Positions 17,017-26,026 are shown, numbered from the stretch's first letter. The stretch is 64,000 nucleotides of DNA from Spiribacter halobius (GCF_020883455.1 NZ_CP086615.1:620001-684000), one strand, 5' to 3'. Notes: generated from the sequence alone by a model not told the origin. Translations and numbers: made by a program.

Positions 17017-18221
17017 ATGGTGCCGTCGGCGCGCAGCCGGGCGATCTCATCGGCGTCGAGACCCAGGCACTGGGCCAGCACATGGTCGGTATCGGCGCCA
17101 AGGGTCGGTGGGGCACGGTCGGCGCAGGCGGGCTCGCCGTCGCTGCGGATGGGGCTCGGCACGCTGGGGACCTGACCCGCGAGGGGATGGGGCAGGTCGC
17201 GGCGCAGGCCGCGTGCCTGTACCTGCGGGTCGGCGAAGACCTGGTCGATGTGATTGATCGGGCCGCAGGGCACGCCGGCGGCCTCGAGGGCACCCACCCA
17301 GTGCGCCGTGCCCGCGGTTGCCAGCGCCCCGGCGAGGGCGGGGACGAGGCGCTCGCGGTTGGCGACGCGGTCGGCGTTGGTCGCATAGGCGGGGTCCCCG
17401 GCGAGGTCGGTGCGGCCGATGACCGCGCAGAGCCGCCGGAACTGGTCGTCGTTGCCCGCCGCGACGATGAGGTGTCCATCCGCGGTGGCGAAGGCCTGGT
17501 AGGGGACGATATTGGGGTGGGCGTTGCCGAGCCGCTCCGGCACCACCTCGCCGATCAGGTAGTTCGCCGCCTGGTTGGCGAGCATCGCCACCTGGACGTC
17601 CAGCAGGGCCATGTCGATATGCCGGCCCTCGCCGGTGGCGTCGCGCTCGCGGAGCGCGGCGAGGATGGCCGTGCTGGCGTAGACGCCGGTGAAGAGATCC
17701 GCGATGGCGACGCCGGTCTTCAGCGGCGGCCCGTCCGCCTCGCCGGTAATGCTCATGAGCCCGCCCATGGCCTGGATCAGCACGTCGTAGCCGGCGCGGT
17801 GGGCATACGGCCCGTCCTGGCCGAAGCCGGTAATGGAGCAGTAGACCAGCCCCGGGAGCTCGGCACGCAGCGCGGCATGATCCAGGCCGTAGCGGGCGAG
17901 GCCGCCGACCTTGAAGTTCTCGATGAGGACATCGCTGGTGGTGGCGAGGCGGCGCACCAGATCCTGGCCCGCCGGGCGGGTGATGTCGATGGTCACCGAG
18001 CGCTTGCCGCGGTTGGCGGCGAGGAAGTATGCGGACTCGCCGGTGGGCGCGCCCGCCGTATCCGCCAGGAACGGCGGGCCCCAGTGGCGGGTGTCGTCGC
18101 CGCGGCCAGGGCGCTCGATCTTGATCACCTCGGCCCCGAGATCCGCCAGTAGCTGGCCGCACCAGGGGCCGGCGAGGATGCGCGAGAGCTCGAGGACGCG
18201 GATGCCGGCGAGGGGCTGCAA
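17013..18221 (-). CDS. CaiB/BaiF class III CoA-transferase, probably succinate/glutarate-CoA type
   Basis: Family III CoA-transferases move CoA between carboxylic acids. The 402-residue protein begins [36 protein letters not shown], the family N terminus, and has [20 protein letters not shown], and the catalytic-Asp segment DMALLDVQ (Asp about residue 208). It is five bases downstream of glutaryl-CoA dehydrogenase in the same direction, so I infer that it activates glutarate with succinyl-CoA to feed that enzyme (lysine/glutarate degradation). The specificity is inferred from context only. Its stop lies in a half REP repeat. Confidence 0.88.
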   Translation of the reverse strand: MQPLAGIRVLELSRILAGPWCGQLLADLGAEVIKIERPGRGDDTRHWGPPFLADTAGAPTGESAYFLAANRGKRSVTIDITRPAGQDLVRRLATTSDVLIENFKVGGLARYGLDHAALRAELPGLVYCSITGFGQDGPYAHRAGYDVLIQAMGGLMSITGEADGPPLKTGVAIADLFTGVYASTAILAALRERDATGEGRHIDMALLDVQVAMLANQAANYLIGEVVPERLGNAHPNIVPYQAFATADGHLIVAAGNDDQFRRLCAVIGRTDLAGDPAYATNADRVANRERLVPALAGALATAGTAHWVGALEAAGVPCGPINHIDQVFADPQVQARGLRRDLPHPLAGQVPSVPSPIRSDGEPACADRAPPTLGADTDHVLAQCLGLDADEIARLRADGTI

Positions 18222-18226
18222 CGCGG

Positions 18227-19408
18227 TCAGTTCCGGAAGGCCTGGATACCCGTCTGGGCGCGGCCGAGGATGAGCGCGTGGATGTCGTGGGTGCCCTCGT
18301 AGGTGTTCACCGACTCCAGGTTCAGCGCGTGCCGCATGACGGGGTAGCCCTCGAGGATGCCGTTGCCGCCGTGCAGGTCCCGGGCCTGGCGGGCGATCTC
18401 CAGCGCCTTGCCGGCATTGTTGCGCTTCACCAGCGAGATCATCTCCGGCGCCCAGGCGCCCTCGTCCAGCAGGCGGCCCACCCGCAGCGCCGCCTGCAGG
18501 CCGAGGGCGATCTCGGTCTGCATGTCGGCGAGCTTCTTCTGCACCAGCTGGTTCGCGGCCAGCGGGCGGCCGAACTGCTCGCGGCCGAGGGTGTAGTCGC
18601 GGGCGGCGTGCCAGCAGGCCTCGGCGGCGCCCATGGTGCCCCAGGCGATGCCGTAGCGGGCCTTGTTCAGGCAGCCGAAGGGCCCGGCGAGGCCGGCGAC
18701 GCCGGGGAGCAGGTTGGCCTCGGGCACGAAGGCGTCCTCGAGCACGATGCGGCCGGTGAGGGAGGTGCGCAGGGAGAGCTTGCCGTGGACCGCCGGCGTG
18801 TGCAGGCCCTCGCTGCCGCGCTCCACCAGAAACCCGCGGATGCGGCCCTGGTCAGCCTCGGATTTCGCCCACACCACCAGGATGTCCGCCTCCGGGCTGT
18901 TGCCGATCCAGGTCTTCTCCCCGGTCAGGCGGTAGCCGCCGTCCACCGCCCGGGCATGGGTCTCCATGCCGCCGGGGTCGGAGCCGTGCTCGGGCTCGGT
19001 CAGGCCGAAGCTGCCGATGTGCTCTCCGGTGAGCAGGCCCGGCAGCCAGCGATCGCGCTGGGCCTCGCTGCCGTAGGCGTGGATGGCATGGATGACCAGC
19101 GAGCTCTGGACGCTCAGCATGGTGCGGTAGCCCGAGTCCACCCGTTCCAGCTCGCGCGCCACCAGGCCGTAGGCGACATGCCCGGCGCCGTTGCCGCCCT
19201 GGGCGCGGGGCAGGGCAAGGCCGAACAGGCCGAGCTCCCCCATCTCGGTGAAGATCTCGCGGTCGAAGCGCTCCTCCCGAAAGGCGCTCACCACCCGTGG
19301 CCGCAACGCCCGCTCGCAGTACTCCCGGGCGCTGTCGCGGACTTCCCGCTCGTGCGCGTCAAGCTGGGCATCGAGCAGAAAGGGATCTTCCCACTGGAAC
19401 GCCGGCAT
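18227..19408 (-). CDS. gcdH: Glutaryl-CoA dehydrogenase
   Basis: This flavoenzyme oxidises and decarboxylates glutaryl-CoA to crotonyl-CoA, passing electrons to ETF. The 393-residue protein has acyl-CoA dehydrogenase signatures: [74 protein letters not shown], and the C-terminal [18 protein letters not shown], in which the Glu is the catalytic base. The last motif is characteristic of GCDH. The ATG at 19408 follows GGGAGGACG; a longer in-frame extension upstream lacks a good ribosome site. It forms an operon with the CoA-transferase. Confidence 0.93.
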   Translation of the reverse strand: MPAFQWEDPFLLDAQLDAHEREVRDSAREYCERALRPRVVSAFREERFDREIFTEMGELGLFGLALPRAQGGNGAGHVAYGLVARELERVDSGYRTMLSVQSSLVIHAIHAYGSEAQRDRWLPGLLTGEHIGSFGLTEPEHGSDPGGMETHARAVDGGYRLTGEKTWIGNSPEADILVVWAKSEADQGRIRGFLVERGSEGLHTPAVHGKLSLRTSLTGRIVLEDAFVPEANLLPGVAGLAGPFGCLNKARYGIAWGTMGAAEACWHAARDYTLGREQFGRPLAANQLVQKKLADMQTEIALGLQAALRVGRLLDEGAWAPEMISLVKRNNAGKALEIARQARDLHGGNGILEGYPVMRHALNLESVNTYEGTHDIHALILGRAQTGIQAFRN

Positions 19409-19607
19409 CACGTCCTCCCACGCGGCGGTCGGCACACTGAGGCCTGGAGTGTAATGCGGCGGGCCGCGGCTGCCCATGCCCGCGCCGGCGACGGCGGCCC
19501 GGCCGGCCCTTGTGGCCGCCCGGCGGGTGGCCGAGACTGCTCGACGCTGGCGCTCGCGACGGCGCCACGGTCAACCCCCCCAACCAGAGCAGCCTGGGAG
19601 AGACAGC

Positions 19608-20891
19608 ATGCGCCTGGAGACCAAGGCCATTCATGCCGGTTACAGCCCCGAGCCGACGACCCGCGCGGTGGCCGTGCCGATCTATCAGACCACCTCCTAC
19701 GCCTTCGACGACACCCAGCACGGCGCGGATCTCTTCGATCTCAAGGTGGAAGGCAATATCTACTCGCGGATCATGAACCCGACCAACGCTGCGCTGGAGC
19801 AGCGCGTGGCGGATATGGAGGGCGGCATCGCCGGTCTGGCGCTCGCCTCGGGGATGGCGGCCATCACCTATGCCATCCAGTGCATCACCCGGGTCGGAGA
19901 CAACATCGTCACCACCAGCCAGCTCTATGGCGGTACCTACAATCTCTTTGCCCACGCCATGCCGAACATGGGATTGGAGGTGCGCTTCGCGAGCGCCGAC
20001 GAGCCCGATGCTCTGGCAAGCCGCATCGACGGGCGCACCCGGGCGGTGTTCTGCGAGACCGTCGGCAACCCCAACGGCAATGTCGTGGACGTCGAGCGCC
20101 TGGCCGCGATCGCCCATGCCCACGGCGTGCCGCTGATCGTGGACAACACCGTGCCCACGCCGGCCCTGTGGCGGCCGATCGAGAACGGCGCGGACATCGT
20201 CGTCCACTCGCTCACCAAGTACATGGGCGGCCATGGCACCACCGTGGGCGGCGTCATCGTGGACTCGGGCAACTTCCCCTGGGCGGATCACGCCGACAAG
20301 TACCCGATGCTCACCGAGCCCGATCCCTCCTACCACGGCGTGATCTACACGGAGGCCCTCGGGGCAGCCGCCTATATCGGCCGCTGCCGCGTCGCGCCGC
20401 TGCGCAACATGGGCGCAGCGCTGTCACCGATGAACGCTTTCCTGCTGATGCAGGGCATCGAGACCGTGCCGCTGCGCATGACGCGTCACTGCGAGAACGC
20501 CGTGCAGGTGGCGAGCCACCTCGAGGGGCACCCGGGCGTGACCTGGGTGAAGTACGCCGGCCTGCCCACCAGCGCCTACTACCCGCTCGCCGAGAAGTAC
20601 ATGGACGGCCGGGCCGCGGGCATCCTGAGCTTCGGCATCCGCGGCGGCGAGCCGGCCGGTGCGCGGTTCATCGATGCGCTCAAGCTCATCGTGCGCCTGG
20701 TGAATATCGGCGACGCCAAATCCCTCGCCTGCCATCCGGCCACCACGACCCACCGTCAGCTCAACGACGAGGAGCTGCTCACCGCTGGTGTGAGCCGGGA
20801 CATGGTTCGGCTCTCGGTGGGCATCGAGCACGTGGACGACATTCTGGAGGACGTGGACCAGGCCCTGGCCGCGGCCGGCGCGAGTCGGTGA
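19608..20891 (+). CDS. metY: O-acetylhomoserine aminocarboxypropyltransferase/sulfhydrylase
   Basis: A PLP-dependent Cys/Met-metabolism enzyme that makes homocysteine from O-acetylhomoserine and sulfide (or methionine from methanethiol). The 427-residue protein opens ETKAIHAGYSPEPTTRAVAVPIYQTTSY, and has YSRIMNPTNAALEQRVADMEGG, ETVGNPNGNVVDVE, and the PLP-lysine motif SLTKYMGGHGTTVGG (Lys about 204). Residues NIGDAKSLACHPATTTH close the active site. The ATG follows GGGAGAGA. No methionine riboswitch is evident upstream. The TGA stop lies inside a right half of the CTAG repeat. Confidence 0.93.
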   Translation: MRLETKAIHAGYSPEPTTRAVAVPIYQTTSYAFDDTQHGADLFDLKVEGNIYSRIMNPTNAALEQRVADMEGGIAGLALASGMAAITYAIQCITRVGDNIVTTSQLYGGTYNLFAHAMPNMGLEVRFASADEPDALASRIDGRTRAVFCETVGNPNGNVVDVERLAAIAHAHGVPLIVDNTVPTPALWRPIENGADIVVHSLTKYMGGHGTTVGGVIVDSGNFPWADHADKYPMLTEPDPSYHGVIYTEALGAAAYIGRCRVAPLRNMGAALSPMNAFLLMQGIETVPLRMTRHCENAVQVASHLEGHPGVTWVKYAGLPTSAYYPLAEKYMDGRAAGILSFGIRGGEPAGARFIDALKLIVRLVNIGDAKSLACHPATTTHRQLNDEELLTAGVSRDMVRLSVGIEHVDDILEDVDQALAAAGASR

Positions 20892-20905
20892 GATATGCGG
20901 GCTAG
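20884..20905. repeat. REP-like half element at the metY stop
   Basis: gtcggtgagatatgcgggct followed by ag matches the right half of the repeat exactly over its core. The metY stop TGA (20889-20891) is the tga of ggtgagat, a different stop frame from the CTAG cases, so the repeat has replaced the 3' end of the gene in another register. Confidence 0.75.
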
Positions 20906-20992
20906 CCCGCACGGAGATCGGGCGGGCACTTGTGGAACGGGCCGCTAGACTGGACGCAACGCGTGGGCAACGATCGACTGCGAGGGGGCTTA

Positions 20993-22396
20993 ATGACGCA
21001 GCAAGACCGGAACCGGGCGCAGCGCGCAGGCCGGGCGCTGGTGCTCATGCTGGCGCTGCTGGCGGCCGGCGGGCTGGCCGGCTGTGCCTACCTGTATACG
21101 GAGCAGCAGGCGCAGCAGGCCGCATGGGCCGAGGAGCGCGCGACGCTGCAGGGCCGGATCGAGGCGCTACAGGGCGAGCTCGCGGACCGCGAGTCTCGCA
21201 TTCGCGCCCTCGAGGACGAGGCCGCCCGTCTGGAGCAGCGCAACGAGGCGCTGGCCGGCACGGTCAGTGAGCTCGAGCAGGAGAACGCCAGCCTCAACGA
21301 CCGGGTAGAGACGCTGCGTGAGTCCGCGGCCCGGGTCGGCGAGCTGGAGGCGCGGCTGGCCGAGAGCCAGGACCGGATCGCGACGCTGGAGGCTGAGCGG
21401 GCCGAGCTTGCCGATCGCAGCAGCACGCTGCAGGCGCGTCTGGAACGGACCGAGCAGGCCGCGGACACGCTGTCCGCCCTGCGCGAGGAGATCGCCAGCG
21501 CCGAGATGCGGCTGCAGCAGGCGGAGCGGCGTCTGCAGGCGCGGCAGGGCGAGATCAGCGAGGCGGAGGCCGAGCTGGCTGACGTCAGAGCGGAGACGGA
21601 GGCAGCTCGGGATGCGTTGACCGCCACGGAAGAGGAGCTCGCCGGGTTGCGCCGCGAGCGGAGTCGCGTCGCGGAGGCGCTGGCCGCGCAGGAGGCCGAG
21701 CTGGCCGATGCGGAGCAACGCGCGGCGGCTCTGCAGGACGAGGTCGAGGCGCTGCGCGGGCAACGCGAAGGGCTGGCCGACGAGGCCTCTGCCCTGGAGG
21801 ACGAGCTCGCCGGCCTGCGGGATGAGCGTGAGCAGCTAAGGGAGGCGATTGCCGAAGCCGAGGCATCGCTGGCGGACAGCGAGCAGCGGGCCGCGGATCT
21901 GCGCACGGAGATCGCCGATCTCACGGAACGGCGTGAGGCGCTCGCGGGCGACATCGCGGCCATGGAAGAGGAGCATGCTGCCCTGCGCGAGGAGCGCCGC
22001 CGTCTGTCGGAGTCGGTCACGGCGCGTGAGGAGGCCGCCACGGAGGCCCGGCAGGAGGTCGCGCGACTGCGCGATGATATCGAAAGCCTGGAGCAGCGGC
22101 GTGACGAGCTTGCCGGACAGGTGGCCGGGCTGCGCGACGAGGTGGACGCCCTGCAGGCGGAGCGCGACACGCTCAGGGAGGCCGTCGCCGAGCGCGAGTC
22201 CCGCGTTGGCCGTCTCGAGGAGCGCCTGGCGGACCTGCGCCAGCGTGTCCGCGAGCGCACCACCGCCCTCGGCAACCTGACCTCCCTGGTCAGCGACGTG
22301 GAGAGCATGCTGGCGTCGACCCTGGATCGCCTCGAGGCGGCGGAAGCGGAGCTGGAGCAGTATCCCGGAGCGGATGCGCCGGAAGCGGCGCAGTAA
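20993..22396 (+). CDS. Long coiled-coil lipoprotein-like protein, function unknown
   Basis: The 467-residue product starts with a basic segment and a hydrophobic stretch (residues 15-30) ending in LAGC at 28-31, a lipobox-like site, so it is either a lipoprotein or an inner-membrane-anchored protein. Residues about 35-455 are almost unbroken heptads rich in Glu, Ala, Arg and Leu, with recurring elements such as LREEI, LEAERAEL and RDELAGQV; a single long coiled coil about 60 nm in length is predicted. I recognise no catalytic domain. It may act as a periplasmic spacer or scaffold. The ATG at 20993 follows GAGGGGG. Transcribed alone. Confidence 0.7.
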   Translation: MTQQDRNRAQRAGRALVLMLALLAAGGLAGCAYLYTEQQAQQAAWAEERATLQGRIEALQGELADRESRIRALEDEAARLEQRNEALAGTVSELEQENASLNDRVETLRESAARVGELEARLAESQDRIATLEAERAELADRSSTLQARLERTEQAADTLSALREEIASAEMRLQQAERRLQARQGEISEAEAELADVRAETEAARDALTATEEELAGLRRERSRVAEALAAQEAELADAEQRAAALQDEVEALRGQREGLADEASALEDELAGLRDEREQLREAIAEAEASLADSEQRAADLRTEIADLTERREALAGDIAAMEEEHAALREERRRLSESVTAREEAATEARQEVARLRDDIESLEQRRDELAGQVAGLRDEVDALQAERDTLREAVAERESRVGRLEERLADLRQRVRERTTALGNLTSLVSDVESMLASTLDRLEAAEAELEQYPGADAPEAAQ

Positions 22397-22430
22397 GGGG
22401 CGTGCCGCGGATCGCCACCGGCGGGATCAT

Positions 22431-22468
22431 GCGCCCGCAGCCGTGAATCGGTGAGATATGCGGGCTAG
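22431..22468. repeat. REP-like half element just outside the island
   Basis: gcgcccgcagccgtgaatcg and gtgagatatgcgggctag give an exact right half. It lies 27 bases to the left of the island's left attachment repeat and marks the last chromosomal sequence before it. Confidence 0.75.
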
Positions 22469-22495
22469 ATGGCTCCGCCGTCCAGGGAGATCGAA

Positions 22496-22544
22496 TGGTG
22501 GGCCGTGCTGGATTCGAACCAGCGACCAGCGGATTAAAAGTCCG
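22496..22544 (-). repeat. Left attachment repeat: 49-bp tRNA-Lys 3' fragment
   Basis: This is identical over 49 bases to 35436-35484 and contains CCA, acceptor 3' strand, T arm, variable loop and the 3' side of the anticodon arm, but no D arm or 5' acceptor strand. It diverges from the intact tRNA gene right after tccg. It is the displaced attachment copy, not a functional tRNA. Confidence 0.92.
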
Positions 22545-22568
22545 CTCCGGCGCCATCCTGAAAACCGC

Positions 22569-22692
22569 GTCACAGCAGGGCTTCCCCTCCTGGATGCCGC
22601 TTGCTGAAAGGGTTTCCCTCTGACAGCAAGTGACATCGGTTGCCACCTTATACCCTCCTGTGCTGTGATTCAACTGTGACAGTCACAGTTGA
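22569..22692. promoter_or_regulatory. Left-end cluster of CTGTGAC/GTCACAG sites and int operator
   Basis: GTCACAG occurs at 22569-22575 and 22682-22688, CTGTGAC at 22674-22680, and a variant CTGTGAT at 22663-22669. The last two exact sites form a perfect palindrome with 11-bp arms, 22670-22692, over the putative int start. The same heptamer recurs at the right end. The arrangement suggests arm-type integrase binding sites, possibly with autoregulation of int. Confidence 0.55.
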
Positions 22693-23974
22693 GTCCGACC
22701 AAGTGACCAAGCTGAGCGAGGATTACCTCAAGGCCCTGGAGCCCCCGCAGAAGGGGCGCCGGATCGTGTTTGACGACCACAAGAACGCGCCCCGCGGGTT
22801 CGGGGTGCGGATCACCCCGAGCGGGACCGTCTCGTTCGTCCTGCGCTACCTCACGAAGGACGGCAAGGACCGGATGCTGACCATCGGCGAATGGGGCGAG
22901 AACCAGTGGAGCCTTGCTGCGGCCCGAAAGCAGGGCGGCGAGTACCGCAAGCAGATCGACAGCGGCGCGGACATCCTGGAAGAGCGCAGGGCGCTGCGTG
23001 CGGAGTTGACCGTGGCCGATACCGTGAAGCGCTTCTACGTGGGCAAGCGCGACCTGGAGAGCTTCCGCGACATCCGGTGCGTGTTCGAGAAGTACCTCCT
23101 GCCGCAGCTCGGCAAGAAGCGCATCCGTACCGTCCGGCGGCGGGACATCATCGCCATGATCGACCCGCTGGTGCAGACCCACCCGCGACAGGCCGGGAAG
23201 CTGCTCGGGTACTGCAAGCAGCTATTCGCCTGGGCAGAGGATCGGGAGATAGTCGAGGCGAGCCCCGTGGCGACGCTGCGGGCCTCGAACATGGGCAAGG
23301 GGCTGACCTCCAGCAAGCGTGCCCGGGTGCTCTCCGATGACGAGCTGCGCGCGTTCTGGGGGCGCGTGGACGACTGCGGCATGCACAAGCTCACCGCGCT
23401 CGCGCTGCGCATGGTGCTGGTCACCGCGCAGCGGCCGGGCGAGGTCGCCGGCATGCGGTGGGACGAGATCAAGGACAAGGTGTGGACCGTGCCAGCCTCC
23501 CGGCGGGGTAAGACGAACGATGAGCACACCGTCCCGCTGACCGCGACGGCCGAGGCGATCCTGGAGGCAGCTCGCGCCGAGGTCGCGCGGCTGTCGAAGC
23601 GCCGCCACAAGAAGCCGAGCGGGCATGTATTCGAGAGCCATCCAGGGGCGCCCGTGTCCACGGCCGCCATGTCCAAGGCGGTGATGCGCTACGCGAAGGC
23701 GCTGGCGAACCAACCGGACGGCCCGGAGGGGCAGTGGCGGCCCCATGATCTACGGCGGACCGCTCGCACAGGGCTCGCCGCTGCCGGCGTGAGTGCGGAG
23801 GTGGCGGAGGCCGTTGTGGGCCATGTCCGTCCCGGCGTGCGCGGCGTCTATGACCGCCATGGCTACGACCACGAGAAGCGCGTGGCGCTCGAGGCGTGGG
23901 AGCGGCGCTTGTTGCGGATCGCTGAGGGCAAGCGGGCCGAGGACAACGTAGTGCCGATTATGGGAGAAAAGTAA
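22676..23974 (+). CDS. int: P4-type tyrosine recombinase (integrase)
   Basis: Site-specific recombinase that should integrate and excise the island at tRNA-Lys. The N-terminal DUF4102-like arm-binding domain contains KGRRIVFDDHKNAPRGFGVR and SFVLRYLTKDGKDRMLTIGEW. A SAM-like core-binding domain follows. The catalytic domain carries Arg in TAQRPGEVAGMRWDEI, HDLRRTARTGLA (His-x-x-Arg), the VVGHVRPG His, and the nucleophile Tyr in RGVYDRHGYDHEKR. All catalytic residues are present. The start is uncertain: I chose GTG 22676, inside the palindrome; an in-frame TTG lies 36 bases upstream and neither has a good ribosome site. The product is 432 residues from this GTG. Confidence 0.9.
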   Translation: MTVTVESDQVTKLSEDYLKALEPPQKGRRIVFDDHKNAPRGFGVRITPSGTVSFVLRYLTKDGKDRMLTIGEWGENQWSLAAARKQGGEYRKQIDSGADILEERRALRAELTVADTVKRFYVGKRDLESFRDIRCVFEKYLLPQLGKKRIRTVRRRDIIAMIDPLVQTHPRQAGKLLGYCKQLFAWAEDREIVEASPVATLRASNMGKGLTSSKRARVLSDDELRAFWGRVDDCGMHKLTALALRMVLVTAQRPGEVAGMRWDEIKDKVWTVPASRRGKTNDEHTVPLTATAEAILEAARAEVARLSKRRHKKPSGHVFESHPGAPVSTAAMSKAVMRYAKALANQPDGPEGQWRPHDLRRTARTGLAAAGVSAEVAEAVVGHVRPGVRGVYDRHGYDHEKRVALEAWERRLLRIAEGKRAEDNVVPIMGEK

Positions 23975-24567
23975 TGCGCATCTCGCCCGCCCGAACGCCC
24001 GGCACCACGGCGCTGCGTCCGGTTGATGGCTCTCATGCGGACGACGATATGCATGCCGCGCACTTCCAGATTCTCAGGGAGCGATGGGACGAAGGTAAAA
24101 ACCCCGTTGCGGCCCTCGATGCGTTGGCCTACGCAGTCGAATCCGGCGTATATCCGCCCACGTGGGTTATAGATTGGTTGGGAGGGGCCGCTGTCGAGTA
24201 TCTCGATAACGGCGGCCGTGCAGATTTCAACGAGCTTCTCGGGCTTCGACGCGGGAGAGGCAAGGCGAATCCGGTTCAGGCGCAAATTGACCGTGACCGC
24301 ATGGAGAAACTGGCGCTCGCCGTTTGGATATGGAATCGGCTTCTCGGAGTTTCCATCGGCGATGCCGCTTATCGTGCTGTGCGTCGTGCCGAAGCGCGCG
24401 ACGAAGAGACGGTGCCCGACGTGAGCTGGGTTGAGGATCAGTGTCGCCGCAAATGGCTACGTCACTTTGATGCGCAGCGAGGCGTGTTCGAGGAGATTTT
24501 CTCAAGCGACGATGCGATAAAAGCATTCGTTGCATCGTTCCCATCAGATGCCCGCGCTATGGGCTGA
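23974..24567 (+). CDS. Hypothetical island protein downstream of int
   Basis: The 197-residue product starts at an ATG overlapping the int stop (TAATG), so it is translated with int. It has no signal or membrane segment. Residues 45-60 (AALDALAYAVESGVYP) and 105-140 are helical and hydrophobic-charged, and a WIWNRLLGVSIGDAAYRAV segment could be a helix-turn-helix-like region. I do not recognise a family. Its codon usage is less GC-biased than the chromosome, in keeping with horizontal origin. Confidence 0.6.
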   Translation: MRISPARTPGTTALRPVDGSHADDDMHAAHFQILRERWDEGKNPVAALDALAYAVESGVYPPTWVIDWLGGAAVEYLDNGGRADFNELLGLRRGRGKANPVQAQIDRDRMEKLALAVWIWNRLLGVSIGDAAYRAVRRAEARDEETVPDVSWVEDQCRRKWLRHFDAQRGVFEEIFSSDDAIKAFVASFPSDARAMG

Positions 24568-24644
24568 AAACCGCGTTTCGACACATTCGCAACCGCTAAC
24601 TCCCACCTGAAACTGGCGCCGTCACTGACACGACGGAGCCAGAC

Positions 24645-24848
24645 ATGCCCGATAGCACACCAGTCCTCACCACCGCAGAGGCCGCCCGTTACCTCCAGGT
24701 GTCCGAACGCTCCCTGATCCGGTGGCGCGTCCAGCGCCGCGGTCCCGCGTGGACCTACGCCGGCCGTCAGGTGCGCTACCGCATCGAGGACCTGGATGCC
24801 TACCTCTCCGGCCGCACACGTCGGCCCGTGGCTGAGGAGGCGGCTTGA
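24645..24848 (+). CDS. AlpA/excisionase-like helix-turn-helix protein
   Basis: This 67-residue protein is a MerR-like HTH_17 DNA-binding domain: LTTAEAARYLQVSERSLIRW then VQRRGPAWTYAGRQVRYRIEDLDAYL. In gram-negative satellites and islands, AlpA-like proteins of this size activate the excision and replication genes or act as the recombination directionality factor. It heads a long run of genes overlapping by one to four bases, so it is probably the first gene of the island's replication operon. Confidence 0.82.
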   Translation: MPDSTPVLTTAEAARYLQVSERSLIRWRVQRRGPAWTYAGRQVRYRIEDLDAYLSGRTRRPVAEEAA

Positions 24849-24849
24849 G

Positions 24850-25266
24850 ATGACCCAGAAACAGCAAACCCCCGCCCCGGTGGCAGCCGGGAACGGGGGC
24901 GATGAGCATTCGACAGCGCTCACCCGAGAGTCTACTCCGGTCGGCCGCCTGACGAAACGGGGACGGATCCTCCGGGCGCTGTACCTCGGCGAATCCCTCA
25001 CCCGCTTGGACGCATGGAAGCGCCACGGGGACGCGTGCCTGCCGTCCACTATCAGCGAGCTGCAATCCCGTTACGGCGTAACGATTGCCCGCCGTACTGA
25101 GCGCGTCGAGGGGCGCTTCTCAGCGGCGCATGTCGCTAGGTACTGGCTCGCCCCCACCGAGCGCGAGGCCGCCCAGTGCGCCCTTGCTTCGGAGCTGTGC
25201 CGGGCTGGTCTGTACCGGACCGTTGGCGAGGCCCTGGAGGCTCTACGCGAGGGGGCAGCAGCGTGA
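24850..25266 (+). CDS. Helix-turn-helix domain protein, island regulator candidate
   Basis: The 138-residue product has a polar N-terminal tail (about 30 residues, Gln/Pro/Thr rich) and then a winged-helix-like region: LTKRGRILRALYLGESLTRL, WKRHGDACLPSTISELQSRY, GVTIARRTERVEG, and RYWLAPTERE. The pattern helix - helix - recognition helix - wing is that of phage and island HTH proteins that choose between promoters. It starts one base after the stop of the AlpA-like gene. Function beyond DNA binding is not assignable. Confidence 0.65.
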   Translation: MTQKQQTPAPVAAGNGGDEHSTALTRESTPVGRLTKRGRILRALYLGESLTRLDAWKRHGDACLPSTISELQSRYGVTIARRTERVEGRFSAAHVARYWLAPTEREAAQCALASELCRAGLYRTVGEALEALREGAAA

Positions 25267-25823
25267 GCAAGAAGCGCCGCGCAGAGGCCCACGTCCGGCT
25301 CTATCGGCATGAGTTGGAGTGCGAGGCGTATCGCTCGCTCTCGACTGACGCCCGCGCACTGCTGGTCGAGTTTCGGGCGCTCTACGACGGCCGAGAGAAT
25401 CGCGTCCACATGAGCATCCGAGAAGCCATGCGGCGACTCGGGGTTGGACGGTGGCGTGCGGAAAAGGCTCTCTACGAACTGTCGGACCGGGGCTTTATTC
25501 GCCTGATGGAACCGGGCGGCTTTAGCCGGAAAGTCCGGCACGCGACGGTCTATGCACTCACGAATGAACCGCTGGAGGACCGGGACGGTGCCACCGCCCC
25601 GAAGGACTTCATGCGGTGGCACCAAAAATCCACGGTGTTAGTGGCCAGCACCGACGGTGTTAGTGACCAGCACCGAGAGCACTCCGAGAAGCCCCAAAAA
25701 GCCCCCCACGGTGTTGGTGACCAGCACCGTAACGGCCCCAAACCCGAAACCCACGGTGTTGGTGACCAGCACACAGATAGGTTACCAGGTGGGCTCCCCG
25801 CTGCTGGAGGGATGAAAACATGA
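25263..25823 (+). CDS. Winged-helix replication-initiator-like protein with embedded iterons
   Basis: The 186-residue product has an N-terminal winged-helix domain (SLSTDARALLVEFRALYDG, MSIREAMRRLGVGRWRAEKALYEL, DRGFIRLMEP) of the type seen in phage replication initiators and helix-turn-helix Rep-like proteins. The C-terminal 60 residues are low complexity with repeated DGVSDQH/HGVGDQH peptides. Those repeats are the coding consequence of four 19-bp near-palindromic DNA iterons at 25634-25773. A DNA-binding initiator whose gene carries its own iterons is the architecture of phage lambda gene O and ori. Start GTG overlaps the upstream stop (GTGA). Function is inferred; replication has not been shown. 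Confidence 0.65.
   Translation: MSKKRRAEAHVRLYRHELECEAYRSLSTDARALLVEFRALYDGRENRVHMSIREAMRRLGVGRWRAEKALYELSDRGFIRLMEPGGFSRKVRHATVYALTNEPLEDRDGATAPKDFMRWHQKSTVLVASTDGVSDQHREHSEKPQKAPHGVGDQHRNGPKPETHGVGDQHTDRLPGGLPAAGGMKT
25634..25773. repeat. Four 19-bp near-palindromic iterons (candidate origin)
   Basis: Copies at 25634-25652, 25656-25674, 25710-25728 and 25755-25773 follow the consensus GGTGTTGGTGACCAGCACC. Each is nearly self-complementary around its central G, and all are in the same orientation. Spacing is 22, 54 and 45 bases. The reading frame is not kept: the first copy is read in a different frame from the others, so selection is on the DNA and not on the peptide. Confidence 0.8.
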
Positions 25824-26026
25824 CCTCCCAGCACTTTGGGCATCGACTATCTGCAATTGGCGAATCCGCATTGCGCGAAATCGTGCGTGACTGCCTGCGG
25901 GCGAACGGCCTTGGCGCTGACCTTCCAGAGGAGCGGGCCATATCGGCGGCAATCGAGCTGATCGAAAACGGATTCGTGCGCCTGGAGTACGACGGCGAAT
26001 CCTACCGGATGGAGGTAGTGGAATGA
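25820..26026 (+). CDS. Small island protein of unknown function
   Basis: A 68-residue acidic protein starting at an ATG that overlaps the preceding stop (ATGA). The central part, LREIVRDCLRANGLGADLPEERAISAAIELIENGFVRLEYDG, alternates helix and strand; no family is recognised. It is followed by another 4-base overlap. The tight overlaps on both sides are the main evidence that it is real. Confidence 0.6.
   Translation: MTSQHFGHRLSAIGESALREIVRDCLRANGLGADLPEERAISAAIELIENGFVRLEYDGESYRMEVVE

Noticed and set aside
19409-19607. A methionine riboswitch upstream of metY
   Set aside because: No SAM-riboswitch or SAM-II-like core could be found by eye in the 199-base spacer shared with gcdH.
22496-22544. 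A second tRNA-Lys gene
   Set aside because: Only the 3' 49 bases of the tRNA are present; the D arm and 5' acceptor strand are replaced by unrelated sequence, so it is an attachment-site remnant.
25634-25773. A short CRISPR-like array (four regular repeats)
   Set aside because: Spacers are 3, 35 and 26 bases, unequal, and lie inside a coding frame; repeats are near-palindromic, 19 bp, and there are no cas genes.
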